This document shows positions 15,644 to 21,625 of a DNA stretch of 21,625 nt, piece after piece. Under the pieces are notes generated by a model. It saw only the letters and a program-made list of their open reading frames with translations. It searched no databases and was not told the DNA's origin. The DNA is from an uncultured Lachnospiraceae bacterium (lineage in GTDB: Bacteria > Bacillota > Clostridia > Lachnospirales > Lachnospiraceae): the NCBI GenBank assembly GCA_910586095.1, contig CAJUHQ010000023.1, forward strand, positions 1 to 21,625, in the 5' to 3' direction. Both the position numbers and the translations under genes were made by a program. Numbering within the stretch: position 1 is the first letter of the stretch; each line of letters begins with the position of its first letter.

Positions 15644-16426
15644 TTATACTTTCTTAAATTCTGTCATGGTAGACCGAAACCGAAGCGGAAGCATACTCCT
15701 TTGCAAACGCGGATTGATACGCGCTTCAATGGCAATGGTATTGCAAAAACATTGAAACAATTTTTGGTACTCTTCTTCTACTGCTGAATAGTTGATACGA
15801 CTTTCCTCAAAATCAACCCCTTCTACTAAATACCATTGCTTATATTGGGGGTGCAATCCAAAAGTGCCTGTCTCTTCATCATAGATCAAAAAATTGTCCG
15901 CTGGCAATCGATCCGCAAAATGTGGCATCAAAAATGGTAAAATATGTTGCTTTGTCTTTATCTTGGCATACAACAACCCATTATCAAGCTCTGAAAAACG
16001 CAAAAACTGTTTCATATGACACAGTTCGTTTTCGGATGCGCGCGCATATCGAAATGTCGCGTTGACACAATCTTCCTGCAATCGGTCCATAATCATTTTA
16101 TCCTTAGTCATTAATCCCTTCACAATGGTGTGATAAACTGTATCTGCCTTATCCTCAAAACAGGAAACCATCGCCATACACACTCTATAATACGTTTGTT
16201 CGCCGAGCACTCTTCTTATCGTGTCAATCACTTTTTCTGCCTTGATTTGATCTGATTTGACATCATAATATTGCGTAAAAAGTCTATTCATAGTTGGTCT
16301 AGCAATCGCAAGATGAATCAAGTCATGGCTTGATATTCCCTTCTCTTTTTTAATCTGATATGCCTCATAAACACCTGTGAGCATCCCTTCCATAGTATCC
16401 TCACATATCAATACATATTCCTCCAT
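15644..16426 (-). CDS. TIGR03915-type probable DNA metabolism protein (DUF4130)
   Basis: A 260-residue protein matching from memory the TIGR03915/DUF4130 family, which occurs next to the TIGR03916 radical-SAM protein. In other bacteria it is fused to a uracil-DNA glycosylase-like domain. Characteristic segments are the start ICEDTMEGMLTGVYEAY, the mid-region FRYARASENELCHMKQFLRF, the P-H-F-A-D-R block and the D-E-x-x-x-x-G-L-H-P segment near 190. No metal site or catalytic motif is obvious to me. GGAGG lies 6 nt before the ATG. It follows the radical-SAM gene by 55 bp, so the two probably share one transcript. The biochemical function is not established; a DNA repair or modification role is the family annotation. 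Confidence 0.85.
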   Translation of the reverse strand: MEEYVLICEDTMEGMLTGVYEAYQIKKEKGISSHDLIHLAIARPTMNRLFTQYYDVKSDQIKAEKVIDTIRRVLGEQTYYRVCMAMVSCFEDKADTVYHTIVKGLMTKDKMIMDRLQEDCVNATFRYARASENELCHMKQFLRFSELDNGLLYAKIKTKQHILPFLMPHFADRLPADNFLIYDEETGTFGLHPQYKQWYLVEGVDFEESRINYSAVEEEYQKLFQCFCNTIAIEARINPRLQRSMLPLRFRSTMTEFKKV

Positions 16427-16481
16427 AGTTATCCTCCATATTATGTGAAGATTTCACACGTAAGTTGATTGTCTATCGCTC

Positions 16482-17864
16482 TTACAATAATTGTACATTT
16501 TCTTGAGAATCGTCAAACAACGATAACTGTTTATATGTCACAAAATCCTTATCAAATGGCAACTTTTCATGTTCTGCTAAGAGATTCCTTGTAATATAAT
16601 CTTCTTCAATCTTTGTATTGTACATCATTTTACCATTGCAAGTAATAAAATATAGTGCACGTTTTAACACTACCCCAATTTTTTTGAGTCCATCAAAGTC
16701 TAATGGGGCGCTGCGTCTTGCCTTGCAGATTCTCTGAGCACTTTTTACGCCTATCCCTGGCACACGCAACAACATTGTATATTCTGCTCTGTTAATTTCT
16801 ACTGGAAACTGCTCTAAATGTTGCAATGCCCAATCACACTTTGGATCAAGTAATACATTAAAATTCTGATGCTTTTCATTTAAGAGTTCTTCCACACGAA
16901 ACTGGTAAAATCGTAACAACCAATCCGCTTGATACAATCGATGCTCACGCAAAAGTGGTGACGCTGTACAAACCGCTGGAAGTTCCTTATCCTCATTCAC
17001 CCCTACATATGCCGAATAAAATACCCTCTTCATCGCAAATTTATCATAAAGACCTTGTGCCACTGACATAATTTGATAGTCACTTTCTGGGGTTGCTCCA
17101 ATAATCATCTGGGTAGACTGTCCCGCTGGCACAAATGCAGGTGCATTTTTATACACAGCAACCTCGTGTTTGCCCTGAACAATGGCATTTTGTATCTGAC
17201 GCATAGGTGTCAAAATCGCTTTTCTATGTTTATTGGGCGCGAGCTTTTCTAACCCTTGCGCAGTTGGAAGCTCTAAATTGACGCTCATTCTGTCTGCCAG
17301 ATACCCCGTTTGTTGTATCAGTCTAGGATCTGAACCTGGAATTCCTTTGACATGCACATACCCTTGAAATCGATACACATTTCTAAGTTTGTACAATGTA
17401 TGATAAATCAACTCCATTGTATAACTCGGATTATTAATAATCCCCGAACTTAAGAATAATCCTTCTATATAATTGCGCCGATAAAAATTCATTGTCAACT
17501 CGCAGATTTCATCTGGTGTAAACGTGGCGCGCACAATATCATTGCTCTTGCGATTTGCACAATATTTACAGTCATATACACATTCATTTGACATTAAGAT
17601 CTTTAAGAGAGAGATACACCTACCATCTGCCGAAAAACTGTGGCAAATTCCTGCTGCTACACAGTTTCCCATATCACGTCCATTTCCTTTTCGATCCACT
17701 CCTGAACTAGTACAAGCCACATCATATTTTGCCGCATCTGTCAAAATGCGCAGCTTATCCAAAAGTCCTTTTCGCACAGTGGTCTGTACTGCTATATTGG
17801 AACAACTTATATCCATATTGAAAAAATTATGATCGCTATTTTTATACTTTTCAAGATATTCCAC
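16482..17864 (-). CDS. TIGR03916-type radical SAM putative DNA repair/modification protein
   Basis: Radical SAM enzyme with the cluster motif C-x3-C-x2-C in NECVYDCKYCANRKSND (Cys95, 99 and 102 counting from the GTG) and the family N-terminal block KLRILTDAAKYDVACTSSGV followed by ICHSFSADGRC. Near residues 365-385 a helix-hairpin-helix (LLRVPGIGVKSAQRICKAR) suggests non-specific DNA binding. The C-terminus carries QLSLF (446-450), a consensus beta-clamp-binding peptide. Start: GTG at 17864 has GGGGGA 6 nt upstream. An upstream ATG (17924) has a weak site, and an internal ATG (17816) has none. The first residues before the conserved block are therefore uncertain. Forms a pair with the TIGR03915 gene. 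Substrate unknown. Confidence 0.88.
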   Translation of the reverse strand: MEYLEKYKNSDHNFFNMDISCSNIAVQTTVRKGLLDKLRILTDAAKYDVACTSSGVDRKGNGRDMGNCVAAGICHSFSADGRCISLLKILMSNECVYDCKYCANRKSNDIVRATFTPDEICELTMNFYRRNYIEGLFLSSGIINNPSYTMELIYHTLYKLRNVYRFQGYVHVKGIPGSDPRLIQQTGYLADRMSVNLELPTAQGLEKLAPNKHRKAILTPMRQIQNAIVQGKHEVAVYKNAPAFVPAGQSTQMIIGATPESDYQIMSVAQGLYDKFAMKRVFYSAYVGVNEDKELPAVCTASPLLREHRLYQADWLLRFYQFRVEELLNEKHQNFNVLLDPKCDWALQHLEQFPVEINRAEYTMLLRVPGIGVKSAQRICKARRSAPLDFDGLKKIGVVLKRALYFITCNGKMMYNTKIEEDYITRNLLAEHEKLPFDKDFVTYKQLSLFDDSQENVQLL

Positions 17865-18009
17865 GATAATCCCCCATACTGCCAACAGTCCACGAATTTG
17901 AAGCAACGCAAAATTGCATAGCAAACAATACTTCTCTAATCATAATCAAAAGAGCATACGTTTCCTCTATAGCACCTATCAAACCTTATGACTTCATTTA
18001 GCATAGACA

Positions 18010-18070
18010 CGAACAAATTTTCCAAATTTTTGTTCGCATTTATAATAGCATATTTATTTTGCTTTTGCAA
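18010..18070 (-). promoter_or_regulatory. Promoter of the radical-SAM pair with a dyad at its start site
   Basis: The minus strand has TTGCAA (18065-18070), 17 nt, TATTAT (18042-18047). Directly downstream, over the expected start, an inverted repeat pairs CGAACAAA (18010-18017) with TTTGTTCG (18029-18036), with an 11-nt centre. The half-sites CGAAC and GTTCG resemble the outer parts of a Firmicute LexA box but are spaced 17 nt apart rather than 4. A repressor site is inferred; LexA is not supported as it stands. Confidence 0.55.
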
Positions 18071-18102
18071 TAAAAATTCTTGTCTCTAGATATCCTGTAC
18101 AC

Positions 18103-18133
18103 AAAAAAGCAAGGTCTATAAAGACCCTGCTTT
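18103..18133 (-). terminator. Intrinsic terminator of the Asn-rich protein gene
   Basis: Read leftward, AAAGCAGGGTC pairs with GACCTTGCTTT (one G-U) around loop TTTATA and runs into six T (18103-18108), about 16 bp after the stop of the small gene. Confidence 0.87.
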
Positions 18134-18148
18134 CTTATGCCACAAAGA

Positions 18149-18316
18149 TTAGTTGTTGTTGTTCTTTGAGCTGTTGTTTGAGCTGTTATTATAGCCATTC
18201 TTACAGTTCTTTTGGCTGTTTTCAGAGTTGTTTGAATTCTGAGAATTATTTGAATTCTGAGAATTCTGAGAATTGTTAGTCTTGTTCTGCTCGTAGTTGT
18301 TGTTTGTTCCTGACAT
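18149..18316 (-). CDS. 55-residue Asn/Ser/Gln-rich repetitive protein
   Basis: Starts MSGTNNNYEQNK with GGAGG 7 nt before the ATG, and it has its own terminator, so it is very likely expressed although short. An in-frame ATG further upstream (18403) lacks a site and would include the leader hairpin (18363-18384), so the short form is chosen. The body is mostly N, S and Q with one Cys (38), and it ends KNNNN. The DNA shows tandem duplication: an 18-bp unit at 18231-18248 and 18249-18266 (17 of 18 identical), and a 12-bp unit near 18160-18183. No family is recognised. Small Asn/Gln-rich proteins are known among spore and coat components, but nothing here proves that role. Confidence 0.7.
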   Translation of the reverse strand: MSGTNNNYEQNKTNNSQNSQNSNNSQNSNNSENSQKNCKNGYNNSSNNSSKNNNN

Positions 18317-19194
18317 ACTATTACCTCCGATTTTTGGGATTTTATTCCCCTTTTTAATCCATGATGCCTTTTTATTCTGGCATCTTTGCAACATGATAAG
18401 CATTTAGTAGCGATTTTACTTTTATAGTCCTTGTTTTGTTTTCTAAAACTTTATTCTCTACATCCTTGCAGATCATTAAAAGTTTACACTGTATTTTACA
18501 GTTCAAAACAAAATGCCTCTTCCATCACACTTTTCATTCTGTTATCTTTAAAATAGCAGAAACAATTTAAAAATTAAATCACAAAAATCGAGCACATTTG
18601 TTTGACACTCTTTGACGCGGTTGCACTGCTTTGTTGTTTTATTCATTTTGACAAAACCCCTACTGTTCAATCAATACTAGCTTTTCACATTACTTATACA
18701 GGTGCAACCTCTGTGCCTCTGTTTTCATATAAATCCCATTTGCACACTTTAATTAGTATACAAATGAAAACTGTGAAATTTTATATTGTATGCTAGTTTC
18801 TATATTACTATAATGGTCTCAATTTTTGATATAACTACTTAAATATAGTTGATTACACACAGTTTTTTTGCAGTACTTTCTATTGCGTTTGGATTTATTA
18901 TTATAAACTGTCTTTACCGTGTTTAGGATATTCTAAAACCATATGGCTTATCAGAATATAGGCGTCTGGGATCTATTTGTTTATTCTGCCTTGTTTCTAT
19001 TTTCTAAACCGTTTCAAACAGAATTTCCTTGCTGTAAATCTGCCCTAAAAAGTAGCGCCTTCATGTTACACAGATATCATTTGCAAAAATGCACAGTTTT
19101 ATACCATATAAATGATTAACATATTCTGTTCACTTTGGAAACACTGACTAAAACCGCCAAATATTGTTTGGCAATTTTTATTTCTTGAAAAAGA
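18317..19194. other. Gene-poor AT-rich region
   Basis: Holds the leader of the Asn-rich gene, including a GATGCC/GGCATC hairpin (18363-18384), and otherwise no supported gene. Dyads seen: ACTGTA-TTT-TACAGT (18488-18502); GGTTGCAC (18619-18626) with GTGCAACC (18702-18709); ATATTCT (18928-18934) with AGAATAT (18953-18959), enclosing CCATATGG; and GCCAAA/TTTGGC (19156-19172) followed by a T-rich stretch, a weak plus-strand terminator. A 32-codon minus-strand frame at 18548-18646 begins MNKTTKQCNRVKECQ after AGGGG at 10 nt. It is too short to call. Confidence 0.4.
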
Positions 19195-19223
19195 TTGACC
19201 TTTTTTATAAGAATTGCTATAAT
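19195..19223 (+). promoter_or_regulatory. Strong promoter of a candidate small RNA
   Basis: TTGACC (19195-19200), 17-nt spacer, TATAAT (19218-19223). Only one base differs from full consensus. The predicted start is near A19230, exactly where a stem-loop begins. Confidence 0.75.
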
Positions 19224-19229
19224 AAATAC

Positions 19230-19332
19230 AGTAAAGAGATACTCCTTCAATCCTCTTTACAACCCTTATATATTAATTATTTATACTCCCCTTAAAGAAA
19301 AACGGCCAGTAATGGTCGTTTTTCCTTTTTTT
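19230..19332 (+). ncRNA. Candidate small RNA of about 100 nt, no known family recognised
   Basis: The transcript would open with an 8-bp stem GTAAAGAG (19231-19238)/CTCTTTAC (19253-19260) whose 14-nt loop contains ACUCCUU, complementary to Shine-Dalgarno sequences. An AU-rich linker follows with a second unpaired C-rich motif (UACUCCCCUU), then the intrinsic terminator at 19298-19332. No open reading frame of note lies inside. The architecture (5' hairpin, CU-rich loops, terminator) is that of a trans-acting antisense regulator. It does not resemble 6S RNA, SRP RNA or RNase P RNA. The shared terminator could also serve the opposing HAAS gene, so the promoter is the decisive evidence. Confidence 0.6.
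19298..19332. terminator. Bidirectional intrinsic terminator
   Basis: AAAAACGGCC (19298-19307) pairs with GGTCGTTTTT (19314-19323, one G-U) around a 6-nt loop. On the plus strand it is followed by CC and seven T. On the minus strand it ends in GTTTTTCTTT about 80 bp after the HAAS gene. It fits as the end of both the small RNA and the leftward operon. Confidence 0.85.
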
Positions 19333-19402
19333 GTTATTAAATTTTGTTATTACAATTCACACGAATACCCATTCGCCTTCATGAGCAGGTACTCCATTTC
19401 AT

Positions 19403-19873
19403 TTATCCACTCATCCAATCTCGCACTACTTTGTATACAAACCCTACCACCATCGCTGCTGCAATAAGAGGCATAAAAAATACAAACACTCTAAATGCTA
19501 CTATCATTACAAATACGAGAACTGCAAGAACAATCCCAGCTATCAACCATCCAGGAAGTTTAATCTGTTTTCCTTTGATACTTTCGTCTTCACGTGTATA
19601 ATTTCTGCCCGTCTGCGAACTGTTTGTCCTATAATTGAAAGCTTGCGACTGCTGTGTTCTACTCTCACCAGCAAACTTATTGCTCTCCTCTATGGTTTTT
19701 GCCAAAAGACGTGGATCTCCTAATGTGCTAAGTACTTCACTTTCACTCTTTCCATTTCCGATCTGTCCCTTTATATAAGAACTATAATAATTCACATTGT
19801 CCTGTATTATATGTTCTGACACTTTCCCATCAAGTGCCTCACGAAACTGTCTTAGAAATTCTGTGCAGTTCAT
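19403..19873 (-). CDS. HAAS/DUF1700-type membrane protein
   Basis: A 156-residue protein. Residues 1-65 form the helical HAAS domain (FLRQFREALDGKVSEHIIQD, then EVLSTLGDPRLLAKTI). A polar, Ser/Gln/Asn-rich linker follows (about 68-105), then two closely spaced hydrophobic segments (about 108-130 and 133-150). Start: GGAGG lies 5 nt before the ATG at 19873; an ATG 12 nt upstream has no site. HAAS proteins are commonly encoded next to PadR-type regulators and are thought to be small membrane signalling partners. No PadR gene is seen here. It follows the 128-residue gene by 28 bp, presumably in one operon. Confidence 0.83.
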   Translation of the reverse strand: MNCTEFLRQFREALDGKVSEHIIQDNVNYYSSYIKGQIGNGKSESEVLSTLGDPRLLAKTIEESNKFAGESRTQQSQAFNYRTNSSQTGRNYTREDESIKGKQIKLPGWLIAGIVLAVLVFVMIVAFRVFVFFMPLIAAAMVVGFVYKVVRDWMSG

Positions 19874-19901
19874 ACTACCCTCCATGAAATAGAAATTGTT
19901 C

Positions 19902-20288
19902 CTATGCTTGATCCATGCCTTTCCCCAATGTCATTTTCTTGATATAGATAGCTGGATTCTTTTTCATCTCCACCATATCACGAAACGCGTTAAGTACCAT
20001 TCGCTCTTTATTGCATGCCTCTGTGTTCTTTCCCGAATCGCCAATCAAATTGTATCGATTCATTTGCCAGATATACAAATCAATCAATCCATATCCTTCA
20101 CAGCGTATCTTGTCACGGATATGGTGATTCTCCAAATAAAATACAAACTCTTCATAAAGCGCCGGATCGCATAAAAGTTCTTCCCAAAGCTGTTCACACC
20201 ACTGTGCTGATTCTCCGGCATCCACACCGTGCTCTAACAATCCCTCATATACTTTTATACGTCTGGCATCATACAAAATTCCAGCCAT
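19902..20288 (-). CDS. Conserved-looking 128-residue protein of unknown function
   Basis: No family recognised. A soluble, mostly helical, acidic protein without signal peptide or TM segment. It starts MAGILYDARRIKVYEGLLEHG, has a Trp-rich early part (AQWCEQLWEELL), a tyrosine-rich centre (GYGLIDLYIWQMNRYNLIGD) and a basic C-terminus. AGAAGG lies 7 nt before the ATG. First gene of a two-gene unit with the HAAS protein; TATAAT is present on the minus strand about 20 bp upstream, without a clear -35. The pattern DLYIWQMNRYNLIGDSGKN suggests a real, constrained protein rather than chance. The function cannot be stated. Confidence 0.75.
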   Translation of the reverse strand: MAGILYDARRIKVYEGLLEHGVDAGESAQWCEQLWEELLCDPALYEEFVFYLENHHIRDKIRCEGYGLIDLYIWQMNRYNLIGDSGKNTEACNKERMVLNAFRDMVEMKKNPAIYIKKMTLGKGMDQA

Positions 20289-20573
20289 TTTTGTGCCTTC
20301 TCTTTCTTTTATTATAATTATCCTATCACATAATCCCCCCTAAGGTAAATTAACGGAATATTAAATTTCAAGAAACAAAATAATAATAATTCTGTAATAG
20401 TTTCGCTACAAGACCATTAACTAAAATGCAATACACACTCAAGTCACACACTCTACATAATCAATTGCGTGTTACCACCAATATTAAAGTCCCCTTTAGT
20501 ACAATACCCATAAATTTCAATGTATTATATCACTAAAAAACATCTTGCAATTACCTATTAGAAAGAGTAGATT

Positions 20574-20634
20574 TAAAGTAAACTTACATCTTACTTAATC
20601 TGCCATTTGGCGGATCGTTTTGCCGTTTACTTTA
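20574..20634. repeat. Nested inverted repeat
   Basis: TAAAGTAAAC (20574-20583) and GTTTACTTTA (20625-20634) are exact complements enclosing a second stem ATCTGCC (20598-20604)/GGCGGAT (20609-20615, one G-U) with a 4-nt loop. The left arm can alternatively pair locally (AAGTAA with TTACTT at 20590-20595). No T-run follows on either strand, so it is not a simple terminator. Confidence 0.6.
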
Positions 20635-20645
20635 GAAAAATGATT

Positions 20646-20674
20646 TTTACAAAAAAGTTCCTTTTATGTACAGT
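20646..20674 (+). promoter_or_regulatory. Possible promoter of cellobiose phosphorylase
   Basis: TTTACA (20646-20651), 17 nt, TACAGT (20669-20674). The implied 150-nt leader contains dyads TGACA-N7-TGTCA (20681-20697), GAAAAATTTTTC (20709-20720) and TTCACA-N8-TGTGAA (20727-20746), candidate sites for sugar-responsive repression. The -10 is imperfect. Confidence 0.35.
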
Positions 20675-20831
20675 AACAATTGACACCGAAACTGTCATAG
20701 AAAAAAGCGAAAAATTTTTCAACCGTTTCACACCCAAGTTTGTGAATACGGCGCAAAAATAAAGAAATTTATGATGGTTTCTACAACTTATCAATATGAT
20801 GCCACCAAATAATGCAAAGGAGAATAAACGC

Positions 20832-21625
20832 ATGAAATTCGGATATTTCGATGATGAACGACGCGAATATGTCATTACCACCCCAAAAACACCACTTCCC
20901 TGGATAAATTATCTAGGCTGCAAAGACTTTTTTTCTCTAATCTCCAATACCTGCGGCGGATATACCTTCTATAAAGATGCTAAACTTCTACGCCTTACAC
21001 GCTACCGTTACAATGATGTGCCCTATGATACCAACGGAAAATATTTCTATATCAAGGACGGTGATACTATATGGAATCCTGGATGGCAACCCACAAAGAC
21101 TACTCTCGACTCCTACGAATGTCGTCATGGTATTGGTTATAGCCGCTTTGTTTCCTCCAAAAATAATATACAGGCCTCTGTACTTACTTTCGTTCCTATG
21201 AATGATAACTGCGAAATCTCTCAGATTCGTTTGCAAAACCATTCCAATACCACTAAAACAATCACCTTGTTTTCTTATGTGGAATGGTGCTTGTGGAATG
21301 CAGATGACGATTCTAGAAACTTCCAAAGAAATCTAAGCACTGGAGAAGTGGAAGTTGTCGGATCGGCCATCTACCATAAGACTGAATATCGTGAGAGACG
21401 AAACCACTATGCAATCTATACTGTCAACACAACCATTGATGGTTTTGATACTGCTCGCGAAAGCTTTATTGGCACCTATAATGGCGCCGATCAACCAGAA
21501 GCTGTCATAGCTGGCAAATGTACCAACTCAGTGGCAAGTGGATGGTCTCCTATTGCTGCTCATCAAATTACAGTGACTCTCAATCCAAACGAAGAAAAAT
21601 CCTATGTATTCCTTCTAGGTTATAT
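20832..21625 (+). CDS. cbp: Cellobiose phosphorylase (GH94), N-terminal part, cut by window edge
   Basis: Phosphorolytic cleavage of cellobiose to glucose 1-phosphate and glucose in the cytoplasm, saving ATP during cellulose oligosaccharide use. The open frame runs from the ATG at 20832 (AAGGAG 9 nt upstream) off the right edge, giving 264 codons of a protein normally about 800 long. The N-terminal GH94 beta-sandwich is recognisable: MKFGYFDDERREYVITTPKT, the TCGGYTFYKDAKLLRLTRYR block, GDTIWNPGWQPTK, YECRHGIGYSRF, NFQRNLSTGEVEV and YHKTEYRERR. The catalytic Asp lies beyond the window. I am confident of GH94 and fairly confident of cellobiose rather than cellodextrin specificity. Confidence 0.92.
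   Translation, partial: MKFGYFDDERREYVITTPKTPLPWINYLGCKDFFSLISNTCGGYTFYKDAKLLRLTRYRYNDVPYDTNGKYFYIKDGDTIWNPGWQPTKTTLDSYECRHGIGYSRFVSSKNNIQASVLTFVPMNDNCEISQIRLQNHSNTTKTITLFSYVEWCLWNADDDSRNFQRNLSTGEVEVVGSAIYHKTEYRERRNHYAIYTVNTTIDGFDTARESFIGTYNGADQPEAVIAGKCTNSVASGWSPIAAHQITVTLNPNEEKSYVFLLGY

Larger units (their letters stand above)
20289..20831. other. Divergent intergenic region before cellobiose phosphorylase
   Basis: A 543-bp region between divergent genes. The left part (20340-20570) is AT-rich with nothing recognised. The right part holds the nested inverted repeat at 20574-20634, a possible promoter at 20646-20674 and several short dyads in the presumed leader of the phosphorylase gene. 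Confidence 0.5.

Noticed and set aside
18010..18036. LexA (SOS) box before the radical-SAM gene
   Set aside because: The CGAAC and GTTCG half-sites are 17 nt apart instead of 4; kept only as an unidentified dyad.
18548..18646. 32-codon minus-strand frame MNKTTKQCNRVKECQ...
   Set aside because: AGGGG at 10 nt is weak support, the end is a hydrophobic run translated from AT-rich DNA, and no promoter or terminator was found. Noted within the gap entry only.
1..21625. CRISPR arrays, insertion sequences, prophage genes
   Set aside because: No regularly spaced direct repeats, transposase, integrase or phage structural motifs were seen on either strand.

Overview
The window looks like a chromosomal segment of a low-GC, anaerobic, spore-forming-type Firmicute, most likely Lachnospiraceae (Clostridia). 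The reasons are the AT-rich intergenic DNA, strong AGGAGG-type ribosome binding sites, the large single-chain PurL, the two-gene radical-SAM/TIGR03915 module, a GH94 cellobiose phosphorylase with a typical Lachnospiraceae N-terminus, and a structured intergenic repeat that I recall from that family. No phage, IS transposase, CRISPR array or rRNA was found. The family assignment is inference.

Layout. 1-4.1 kb (minus strand): a tRNA-Pro(UGG) cut by the left edge with a consensus promoter, a YfcE-like metallophosphoesterase, a structured repeat, then a housekeeping operon read leftward (THUMP RNA methyltransferase, a membrane-anchored protein resembling a dead cell-wall amidase, RdgB/HAM1 nucleotide pyrophosphatase). 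4.1-12.9 kb (minus): a purine block transcribed leftward. It holds a PurF-like amidophosphoribosyltransferase without glutaminase residues, a dCache chemoreceptor, a lipoprotein sugar/nucleoside-type binding protein overlapping it by 4 bp, and purL. The PurF-like gene and purL are both preceded by nearly the same 15-bp palindrome, and no terminator is visible between the PurF-like gene and the chemoreceptor. 12.9-13.2 kb: a small XRE-type HTH regulator with its own promoter and terminator.

13.9-15.6 kb (plus): a phosphorelay-type cluster with no visible kinase (Hpt protein, single-TM protein of unknown function, OmpR-type response regulator). 15.6-18.1 kb (minus): the TIGR03915/TIGR03916 putative DNA repair or modification pair. 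Its radical-SAM member has a helix-hairpin-helix and ends in a perfect beta-clamp-binding pentapeptide, and a dyad overlaps its predicted transcription start. 18.1-18.4 kb: a 55-residue Asn/Ser-rich protein built from short tandem repeats. 18.4-19.4 kb: a gene-poor stretch that ends in a well-formed candidate small RNA (consensus promoter, 5' hairpin with a CU-rich loop, intrinsic terminator). 19.4-20.3 kb (minus): a HAAS/DUF1700 membrane protein and a conserved-looking 128-residue protein. 20.8 kb to the right edge (plus): the start of a cellobiose phosphorylase gene, preceded by several dyads.

The strongest leads for new biology are the chemoreceptor/purine linkage with its shared palindrome, the candidate sRNA, the clamp-tethered radical-SAM pair, and the repeat at 724-906 that combines nested hairpins with a nearly open reading frame.
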